From: Sphingobium sp. YR768
Lineage (GTDB): Bacteria; Pseudomonadota; Alphaproteobacteria; Sphingomonadales; Sphingomonadaceae
Direction of reading: 5' to 3'
NCBI RefSeq assembly: GCF_900111125.1
Contig: NZ_FOGE01000030.1
Span: 1-50,198 of the forward strand
Length of the DNA stretch: 50,198 nucleotides
Shown: positions 32,670 through 39,521 of the stretch, in pieces
How the letters are laid out: each line of letters opens with the position of its first letter
Numbering within the stretch: position 1 is the stretch's first letter
Notes under the pieces: model-generated
The model's database searches: none
What the model saw: the letters and a program-made list of their open reading frames with translations, nothing else
What the model was told of the DNA's origin: nothing
Program-made: the position numbers and the translations under genes

Positions 32670-35180
32670 ATGAAGACCAGCATTCAGCCAAGCTGCATTT
32701 CTACGTTCGCATTGGCCATGGCGTGCCTTGGCGGGCCTGCCCTGGCGCAGGACGCCGCACCTGCCGATACAACAGCCGCTGCCACGCAGGAGCGCGCGCC
32801 CATCAGTGGCGAGGATATTGTCGTCACCGCCGCAGCGGGCGACAAGTCGCGGTTCCGGTCGTCCATTTCGGTGTCGCAGGTCAGCCAGGAAGCGATCCAG
32901 AATTTCACACCGCGTTCCGAAGCCGAAGTGCTGCGCTCCATTCCCGGCCTCCAGCCCTCCGATACGGCGGGGCCGGGCGGTAACGCCAATATCGGTGTGC
33001 GCGGCATCCCGGTGTCGACCGGCGGCTCGGAATATGTCGCGCTTCAGGAAGATGGCCTCCCCGTCACCCTGTTCGGCGACATCCAGTTCGGCAACAACGA
33101 CTATTGGCTGCGCTTCGACCAGAATGTCGAGCGGGTCGAAGCCGTGCGGGGCGGTTCCGCCTCCACCTTCGCCAGCCAGGCGCCCGGCGCCGTCGTCAAC
33201 TATATCAGCAAGACGGGCGAGAAGGAGGGGGGCTCCATCGGCCTCTCGAAGGGCGTTGGCTTCCGCGAGACGCGCGTCGATTTCGACTATGGCGGTCCGA
33301 TCAGCGACACGCTGCGCTTCCATGTCGGCGGCTACGCCCGTGAGGGCGGCGGCCCGACCAATGAGGATTTCAACATCCTGCGCGGCTATCAGGTGAAGGC
33401 CAACCTGACCAAGGATCTGGGCGACGGCCGGGGCTTCATCCGCTTCAACTTCAAGCGTCTGGACGAACAGGCGCCCACCAACACGACCATGCCCTCGCTG
33501 GTGACGATCGACGGAAACAAGATCAGCAATTTCAAGCCACTGCCTGGCTTCGATGCGCGCGATGGATCGACCTATTCCATCTATCAGCGCAGCTTCCAAT
33601 ATGTCGACAGCAACGGCGTGCTCAAAAATGCCGATGTGGAGGGCATTCACCCTCGCGTCACGTCCGTCGGTGCGCAATTCCACTATGAACTGAGCGACGC
33701 GCTGACTGTCGACAATAATTTCCGCTATACCGACATGAGCGGTAACTTCACCACCCAGTTCCTGAACGTCGCGACGACTGCCAGCGTGCTGGGATCGACC
33801 GTCAATGGCCAGACGGTGGGGGCGATCCGTTATGCGGCGGGGCCGAACAAGGGACAGGCCTATACCGGCACCTATCTGAACAATAATCCCAACATCAACA
33901 CGCTGATGAAGGATATGGGCAGCATCGCCAACAATCTGGCGCTGACCGGCAGGTTCGATGTCGGCGGCGGCAAGATCACCATGCAGGCCGGCTGGTTCCA
34001 CATGAGCCAGAACATCGTGCAGGACTGGCATGTGAACCGTCAATATAGCGCGCTGGAGGGCGAAAATGCCGCGCCGCTCAATCTCTACTCGACCACCGGC
34101 ACGCAGATCACCGCGGCGGGCCAGGCCGGGTTCAACGACAATTGGGGCAATTGCTGCGCCCGCAGCGTCGACCTCAAATATACCGACGACGCGCCTTTCC
34201 TGTCCGCCAACTATTCGGGCGGCGGCTTCGACCTCGACGCCAGCGTCCGCTTTGATCGGGTGCGTGGCGAAGGCACGGCGCAGGCGGGCGTTGCCGGCCC
34301 CGATTATGTCGTCAGCGATGAAGTCGGCACCGCGACCTTGCCGTCCATGCTGCCGGGTGGCGTGATCGAGCGGATCAATTACAGCCGAAGCTATACCAGC
34401 TGGTCGGTCGGCGCACTTTATGCCTTCGACAGCAGCACCAGCGTCTTCGCCCGCGTCAGCCGGGGCGGGCGCTTCAACGCAGACCGGCGCACGCTGGGCG
34501 GCAACTTCAATGCCGACGGGTCGCTCAACAGCCAGGGCGCCAGCACGGCCATCAACTTCCTCAACCAGCAGGAAGTGGGCGTGAAGCATCGTGGCTTCGT
34601 CGGTGGGTCGGGCAATTATTCGGTGGAAGTCACCGGTTTCCGCTCGACCCTAACCGAAAACAACTATGACTTCACCCGGATCAACAATCCACCGCCGAAC
34701 AATGACCCGAACATCTCCAACGACTATCGCTCCTGGGGTGTCGAATTGACCGGGCGTCTCAATCTCGGCAATTTCCGTCTGGCGGTCGATGCGACCTGGG
34801 TAAATCCGAAGATCAAGGATAGCGCGACGGCGGCGCTGGCCGGCAACCGACCGGGCGGCATTCCCAAGCTGACCTATCTGATCTCGCCATCCTATGATGC
34901 AGGCCTGTTCGCGGTCGGCCTGTCCGCCAGCGGTCAGTCGAGCGCACCCAATGACGATTTCAACCTCTACACCGTACGCGGCACGACCTTCTTCAACGGC
35001 TTCGTGAAGGTGCGGCCGGTCGAAAATCTGGAACTGGGCCTCAACGCCAATAATCTGTTCGACACGCTGGGCTATCGCGGCGGCGGGCAGTTGCTGTCGA
35101 CCGGCGCGACCACCGGCATTTTCCAGAACAGCGCGGTCTATGGCCGCACCGTGACCGCCTCGATCCGTTACAATTTCTGA
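32670..35180 (+). CDS. TonB-dependent receptor of the raffinose/sucrose locus
   Basis: 836 residues from the second of two adjacent ATGs, which gives AAGGAGGGG correct spacing. The signal peptide is KTSIQPSCISTFALAMACLG, cut after ALA. A TonB-box-like EDIVVTAAAGDKS and the plug (VERVEAVRGGSASTFASQAP) follow; the barrel ends in TVTASIRYNF. It is only distantly like the two receptors of the catabolic cluster, lacking their GPQGTLFG plug motif. Co-regulation by LacI-type operators and the flanking sugar genes indicate uptake of raffinose, sucrose or a related oligosaccharide across the outer membrane. A bidirectional terminator lies between it and the convergent lacI-type gene. Confidence 0.92.
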   Translation: MKTSIQPSCISTFALAMACLGGPALAQDAAPADTTAAATQERAPISGEDIVVTAAAGDKSRFRSSISVSQVSQEAIQNFTPRSEAEVLRSIPGLQPSDTAGPGGNANIGVRGIPVSTGGSEYVALQEDGLPVTLFGDIQFGNNDYWLRFDQNVERVEAVRGGSASTFASQAPGAVVNYISKTGEKEGGSIGLSKGVGFRETRVDFDYGGPISDTLRFHVGGYAREGGGPTNEDFNILRGYQVKANLTKDLGDGRGFIRFNFKRLDEQAPTNTTMPSLVTIDGNKISNFKPLPGFDARDGSTYSIYQRSFQYVDSNGVLKNADVEGIHPRVTSVGAQFHYELSDALTVDNNFRYTDMSGNFTTQFLNVATTASVLGSTVNGQTVGAIRYAAGPNKGQAYTGTYLNNNPNINTLMKDMGSIANNLALTGRFDVGGGKITMQAGWFHMSQNIVQDWHVNRQYSALEGENAAPLNLYSTTGTQITAAGQAGFNDNWGNCCARSVDLKYTDDAPFLSANYSGGGFDLDASVRFDRVRGEGTAQAGVAGPDYVVSDEVGTATLPSMLPGGVIERINYSRSYTSWSVGALYAFDSSTSVFARVSRGGRFNADRRTLGGNFNADGSLNSQGASTAINFLNQQEVGVKHRGFVGGSGNYSVEVTGFRSTLTENNYDFTRINNPPPNNDPNISNDYRSWGVELTGRLNLGNFRLAVDATWVNPKIKDSATAALAGNRPGGIPKLTYLISPSYDAGLFAVGLSASGQSSAPNDDFNLYTVRGTTFFNGFVKVRPVENLELGLNANNLFDTLGYRGGGQLLSTGATTGIFQNSAVYGRTVTASIRYNF

Positions 35181-35240
35181 TCCTTGTTCGACGCCGGAGC
35201 GACCGTTCCTCCTCTCCGGAACAATCGCTTCGGCTACCTG

Positions 35241-35276
35241 AAAGGCCCGGTTCCGCACAGGAGCCGGGCCTTTTCT
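35241..35276. terminator. Bidirectional intrinsic terminator
   Basis: AAAGGCCCGG and CCGGGCCTTTT flank TTCCGCACAGGAG, giving a GC-rich stem with T-runs on both sides. It separates the convergent TonB receptor and LacI-type genes. Confidence 0.88.
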
Positions 35277-35278
35277 TG

Positions 35279-36292
35279 TCAGCTCGACTCCCGCGTCACG
35301 ATCTCCGGCCCGATCTGGATCGATCCGACCTCCTTGCCTGACAGCCGCTGGCACAGCAGGTCGACCAATAATGCAGCGCCTCGCTGGATATCCTGCCGGA
35401 TGGTGGTGAGTGGCGGGTTGGACAATCGCGCCAGCGGCACATCGTCAAAGCCCACCACCGATAACTGGTCGGGCACGCGGACATCCTGTTCGGCGGCGGC
35501 GGTGATGACGCTCATGGCGGTCACGTCCGAAGCGGCGAATATGCCGTCGGGGCGATGGCCCTCCGCAAAATAGTCGGCCGCCACGCGATAGCTGGCCTCC
35601 GGCGTGACATGCGCGTGGACCAGTTCGACCCGGTCTCGCACATCGGCGGGCAGGGCGGACAGAAAGCCTTCATAGCGGGCGGCAAATTCCGGCACGGCGA
35701 CATTGCCGAAAAAGGCCAGCTTGCCACGCCCGCGCTCCAACAAGTGGCGGGCGGCCAGTGCACCTCCGGCTATATTGTCGGTCCCGACCGTCAGATACTG
35801 ATTGCGCGCCGCATGGGCGCCCCAGATGACCATTGGGCGATAATGGCTGGCGGTGCGGTCCAGCACGGCGCTCTGGTTGGACTGTCCAATGATGATGACG
35901 CCATCGACCCGGCCCCCGCGGATGAAGGCATCCAGCCAATCCTCACCATCGGGCAATACGCGCGACAGCAGCAGATCATAGCCGCGCTCCGTCAGTTCAT
36001 CCGCCAGAAAACCCAGCATCGCCATGAAAAAGGGATCGGACAGATGCTGGCCACGCTCATGACCCAGGGGCAGCAGGACGGCGATCGCCCCGGTACGGCC
36101 CAGTCGCAGATTCTGCGCGGCGACATTCAACTGAAAGCCGTGCTGGGCCGCCAGTTCCTGAATACGGCGCCGCGTCTCCTTGTTGAGCGCGCCCTTGGAT
36201 GTCAGCGCGCGCGACACGGTCGACACCGAAACGCCCGCGATCCGGGCTAGGTCGGTTATGCTGCGGACAGGTTCTTCATGATGATCCGTCAT
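35279..36292 (-). CDS. LacI-family transcriptional repressor of the sugar locus
   Basis: 337 residues. N-terminal LacI HTH (SITDLARIAGVSVSTVSRAL) with hinge helix (AAQNLRLGRTGAIAVLLP), then a periplasmic-binding-protein-like sugar-sensing domain (DGVIIIGQSN, GFDDVPLARLSNPPLTTIRQ). It is the second gene of a leftward pair with the MFS symporter, 53 bp downstream. Operator GCAAACGTTTGC at 37723 before that pair implies autoregulation; three further sites precede the GH68 operon and the receptor/TPR pair. The inducer is probably a sugar of the pathway such as sucrose or fructose (inference). Frame and length are normal. Confidence 0.92.
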   Translation of the reverse strand: MTDHHEEPVRSITDLARIAGVSVSTVSRALTSKGALNKETRRRIQELAAQHGFQLNVAAQNLRLGRTGAIAVLLPLGHERGQHLSDPFFMAMLGFLADELTERGYDLLLSRVLPDGEDWLDAFIRGGRVDGVIIIGQSNQSAVLDRTASHYRPMVIWGAHAARNQYLTVGTDNIAGGALAARHLLERGRGKLAFFGNVAVPEFAARYEGFLSALPADVRDRVELVHAHVTPEASYRVAADYFAEGHRPDGIFAASDVTAMSVITAAAEQDVRVPDQLSVVGFDDVPLARLSNPPLTTIRQDIQRGAALLVDLLCQRLSGKEVGSIQIGPEIVTRESS

Positions 36293-36345
36293 ATCCTATC
36301 GTCTAGGCCACTGAATGGCAGGGGACAATCAGGATCGCGGGCGTA

Positions 36346-37659
36346 TCAGTTTTCGCGTGGCTTCCTGACCATAAGGGTGGCGGCCCCGGCGGCGATCATC
36401 ATCATGCCGCTCATCAACAGGATATTGCGGGGATCGCCGCCCAGCAGCGGACGGTAGATGACCGGCACGATCAGCGTTTCGAGCAGCATGGGAATGACGA
36501 TGAACATGTTGAAGATGCCCATATAGACCCCAGTCCGCTCGGGCGGGATGGCATTGGCCAGCATGACATAGGGATTGCCCATCATGCTGGCCCAGCCGAT
36601 GCCGATGCCGATCATCAACAGGAACAGATGCGTGCGATCACCCGCGCCGGGGATGGCCAGCATCGCAGCGCCCGAGAAGGCGACGGCGACAGCATGAACA
36701 TGATGCGGTCCGATCCGCCGAGTGAGCGGCACCATGGCGAAGGCAGCGAGGAAGGCGACGGCATTGTAGAGCGCGCCCGCCTGCCCGGTCAGTAGCACGG
36801 CCTGGCGGAAGCCGCTGCCCGTCGGATCGGCCGTATCGAAAATCGCCCGGGCCAGCGCGAAGCTGATGAACTGCCAATAGGCGAACATCGCGAACCATTG
36901 CAGCAGCATCGACAAAGCAAGCTGGCGCATGGCGACGGGCATGCCGCGCACCGCCATCATGAAGTCGCGCAGCGCCGTGCCGAACGACAGTTGCTCGCCC
37001 CGCATGCGCGCGATCTCTTCATCCGACAACGGCAATTCGGGAACGCGCAGCACCGACCAGAGGATCGTCGATATGGAAATCACCGCGCCGATCAGAAAGG
37101 CAATCCGGGTGACGTCGGGGATGCCGTTCGCATCGACCAGGTCGGCATTGAATCCCCCCCACACGAGCAGCGATGGCGCCAGATAGGACAGCGTCTGGGC
37201 GAGGCCCGTAAAGGCGCTCTGCGTCAGAAAGCCTATTGATCGCTGGCTTTCATTCAGCCGGTCGCTCACATAGGCGCGATAGGGCTCCATGGTGATGTTA
37301 TTCGCCGCGTCGAGCATCCAGAGCAGGCTGGCCGCAAACCAGAGGGTCGGGCTGTAGGGCATCATCAGCAGGCCCAGGCTGCACAATATGGCGCCAATCA
37401 GGAAATAAGGCGTGCGTCGGCCCCAACGGCTGACCGTCCGGTCGCTCATCGCCCCTACGATCGGTTGTACGAGAAGCCCCGTCACCGGCCCCGCCAGCCA
37501 GAGCAACGGCAAATGGGCTTCGTCTGCGCCAAGATAGCGATAGATCGGCCCCATATTGGCTTGTTGCAAGCCAAAGGAGAATTGAATGCCGAGGAAGCCG
37601 AGATTCATTTCGACGATGCGGGACAGCCGCATTCTTGGTTTGCTGGCTCTGTCTCGCAT
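36346..37659 (-). CDS. MFS sugar:H+ symporter, SUT/SLC45-like (sucrose family)
   Basis: 437 residues with about 12 membrane segments. The motif GAMSDRTVSRWGRRTPYFLI after TM2 is the signature of the sucrose/H+ symporter group, shared with plant SUTs and SLC45; LWMLDAANNITMEPYRAYVSD and GNPYVMLANAIPPERTGVYM are also typical. It would bring sucrose (or the trisaccharide) into the cytoplasm, where the GH68 enzyme lacking a signal peptide could cleave it. GGAGAGG precedes ATG 37659 by 5 nt. It heads the leftward MFS-lacI operon and has a LacI-type operator 64 bp upstream. Confidence 0.91.
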   Translation of the reverse strand: MRDRASKPRMRLSRIVEMNLGFLGIQFSFGLQQANMGPIYRYLGADEAHLPLLWLAGPVTGLLVQPIVGAMSDRTVSRWGRRTPYFLIGAILCSLGLLMMPYSPTLWFAASLLWMLDAANNITMEPYRAYVSDRLNESQRSIGFLTQSAFTGLAQTLSYLAPSLLVWGGFNADLVDANGIPDVTRIAFLIGAVISISTILWSVLRVPELPLSDEEIARMRGEQLSFGTALRDFMMAVRGMPVAMRQLALSMLLQWFAMFAYWQFISFALARAIFDTADPTGSGFRQAVLLTGQAGALYNAVAFLAAFAMVPLTRRIGPHHVHAVAVAFSGAAMLAIPGAGDRTHLFLLMIGIGIGWASMMGNPYVMLANAIPPERTGVYMGIFNMFIVIPMLLETLIVPVIYRPLLGGDPRNILLMSGMMMIAAGAATLMVRKPREN

Positions 37660-37722
37660 ATGAACCTCTCCGTCGCCGTTGCGATCTTCCGGGAGTCGAT
37701 CATACAGATGAAATGGGCGTAA

Positions 37723-37734
37723 GCAAACGTTTGC
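37723..37734. promoter_or_regulatory. LacI-type operator before the symporter-repressor operon
   Basis: GCAAACGTTTGC within AGCAAACGTTTGCT, upstream of the leftward MFS and LacI-type genes. Identical to the sites at 26572 and 32570. Confidence 0.82.
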
Positions 37735-38208
37735 TTTGCTAATTTTTCAGAAATACTGCGGCTCAACGAGATCGGACCATTTTCACGCTGTGAGCAGAGA
37801 TATTCCAGCGCGGTCGCTAAGCGACCGTTTGAAAAATGCGCCAGAGGCGCATTTCCAAACAGACTCTAAGCGACCGTAAAGGGGTGATTTTGCGGGTGAC
37901 GACCAGCGGGTTCGCAGGGCGGAACGGCCTCTTAGCGGAAGTCCGCTGGAAAGCGGCTAGAAACAGGTCTGCGGTACGACCTTGAGCGTAGCCGTTGAGG
38001 AGCGCTTCTTTCCTTAATCGCCACGGGGCAGGCGTTGTTTTCTGATACGCGGCGGCATCGCTCGCGATAGCGATCGTTGCACTGTCAAAGCTTTGACGGA
38101 CCACGACAGCTACACCCTTTGGTTCCGCGGCAAAGCGAGACTGTGCAGAATATCTGTCATCTCGGCAGGGCGTTCTGATGCGGCCCATTTGCAGCCGTTC
38201 AGCACATT
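37735..38208. other. Scar region without a recognisable gene
   Basis: About 470 bp between the sugar locus and the integrase remnant. It contains hairpin repeat copy B (37812-37875), a 6-bp stem ATCGCT/AGCGAT at 38057-38074 and the palindrome GTCAAAGCTTTGAC at 38084-38097. A 123-codon open frame runs leftward here, but its product resembles no family I know and has an ill-assorted composition, so I do not call it. Confidence 0.55.
37812..37875. repeat. Hairpin repeat element, copy B
   Basis: Nested palindromes: GGTCGCTAAGCGACC, then GTTTG...CAAAC enclosing AAATGCGCC-AGA-GGCGCATTT, then AGACTCTAAGCGACC closing the outer stem. The central part matches copy A at 25165-25219. Both copies sit beside broken mobile-element genes, which suggests a dispersed REP-like or MITE-like element of this lineage. 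Confidence 0.72.
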
Positions 38209-38661
38209 TTATCGATGGGATAGGGATATGGGTGATATCGAATCCAGTGCCTGCGAACCTATTGAAAAATGATGTTCCCTGGTCGGCTCCGCTGGGGAAG
38301 GGTAATCCTCGAGCGCTCCACCTCGTCGCTCAAACCATTTGAGGAGGCTGGCGCGAACATCGTCCATCATCTTAAACTGAACAGGCCTCCCGGTTTTTTG
38401 CTGAACGACCGTCGCCCTGGCGCGGATTTTCCGATCACGCACAATGTCGCTGATCCTGATTTTCACCAAATCGCAGCCTCGCAGTTTGCTATCGAGGGCC
38501 AAGTCAAAGAGGGCTCGATCGCGAATTCGTCCGTGCTGATCCAGAAAGAAACGGATCGCCCAAATCTGCCGGGGTTTGAGCGTCCGTTTCGCTCCAACTC
38601 TACGTCCGGTGTTCCATGATACTCGCTTGCGAGCGGCGGGATCAAACTCTGATAATCCCAT
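38209..38661 (-). pseudogene. Truncated, frameshifted tyrosine recombinase (integrase)
   Basis: From ATG 38661 (AGGAA upstream) the frame reads MGLSEFDPAARKRVSWNTGR, then LKPRQIWAIRFFLDQHGRIR, ALFDLALDSKLRGCDLVKI with the first catalytic Arg region, and VVQQKTGRPVQFKMMDDVRA. This is the N-terminal and early catalytic part of a common proteobacterial integrase. After RRGGALEDY the expected FPS appears only in another frame, near 38297, and homology then ends. The second box (HxxR) and catalytic Tyr are missing. It is a dead remnant; the accessory DNA that it once mobilised is not identifiable here. Confidence 0.8.
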
Positions 38662-38732
38662 GACACATTTCCTGTGGCCATGATGGCCGCAGGAACAACG
38701 CTTCACACGAGAGCCGCCCTTAATGATGCCAA

Positions 38733-39521
38733 TCAGCCCATCAACGTGGTGCCGACCGTCGCTCCGGCAAAGGTGGCCAGATCGCCCTGTGCTACTGCCT
38801 CCCCGATCAAAATCAATGTTGGGCGATCTTGGGCAAAGCACTCGATCACCAATGGCAGCAGATCAAGCCGGGTCCGCAGCATCTGCTCCTGAGGCAAGGA
38901 CGCATCGCAGCTAATGAGAGCCGGCGTCGATCCCGGCAAGCCAGCGGCAATCAGCGCGCGGCTGAGTTCAGGCGCGGCCTCCCTGCCCATATAGATGGCA
39001 AGCGTGCAATCGGGATCGGCCAGCGCCCGCCAGTCGAGGTCGAGCGCCCGTCCCCGGCGACTGTGCGCCGTGATGAATTGGACGCGGCGCGCTATGCCGC
39101 GAAGTGACAATGACAGTCCGGCAGCCGCTGCGACCGCGCTGGCGGCGGTGACGCCGGGACAGATGCGCACAATGGCCCCGACCGCGCGTAGGGCAGCGAT
39201 TTCCTCGGATGCGCGCGCGAACATGGCGGGATCGCCGCCCTTCAGCCGCACGACGCGCTTACCTTCCAGTGCGGCGGCGACCAGCATCTGGTCGATCGTC
39301 CCCTGATCCTTCGAATGGCGACCCGAACGCTTGCCGACACTGATCCTTTCGACGCCTGGGGGGATCAGATCGAGGATTCCCGGCCCGACCAACGCATCAT
39401 AGAAGATGATGTCCGCCGCCGCGATCAGCCTTTCGGCCTTGCGGGTCAAAAGGTCCGGGTCGCCCGGCCCGGCCCCGACCAGCCAGACTTCTCCGGGCGC
39501 GATAACTTCATTCGGCTGCAT
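38733..39521 (-). CDS. cobA: Uroporphyrinogen-III C-methyltransferase
   Basis: 262 residues. SUMT signatures: VWLVGAGPGDPDLLTRKAER, VGKRSGRHSKDQ, VRLKGGDPAMFARASEEIAA and the SAM-binding PGVTAASAVAAAAGLSLS. It methylates uroporphyrinogen III twice with S-adenosylmethionine to precorrin-2, the precursor of siroheme, the cofactor of NirB. It carries no C-terminal precorrin-2 oxidase/ferrochelatase extension, so it is not a CysG fusion. Its start overlaps the end of the nitrate reductase gene by 14 bp, making it the last gene of the nirB-nirD-nasA operon. Placement with nitrite reductase indicates a dedicated siroheme supply. Confidence 0.93.
   Translation of the reverse strand: MQPNEVIAPGEVWLVGAGPGDPDLLTRKAERLIAAADIIFYDALVGPGILDLIPPGVERISVGKRSGRHSKDQGTIDQMLVAAALEGKRVVRLKGGDPAMFARASEEIAALRAVGAIVRICPGVTAASAVAAAAGLSLSLRGIARRVQFITAHSRRGRALDLDWRALADPDCTLAIYMGREAAPELSRALIAAGLPGSTPALISCDASLPQEQMLRTRLDLLPLVIECFAQDRPTLILIGEAVAQGDLATFAGATVGTTLMG

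Noticed and set aside
37772..37782. AGATCGGACCA, a half-match to the FadR-type operator
   Set aside because: Only one arm fits, it lies in scar DNA away from the catabolic cluster, and the next gene belongs to the LacI regulon.
37817..38188. A 123-codon leftward frame in the scar region
   Set aside because: It runs through the hairpin repeat and has no recognisable homology; probably non-coding.
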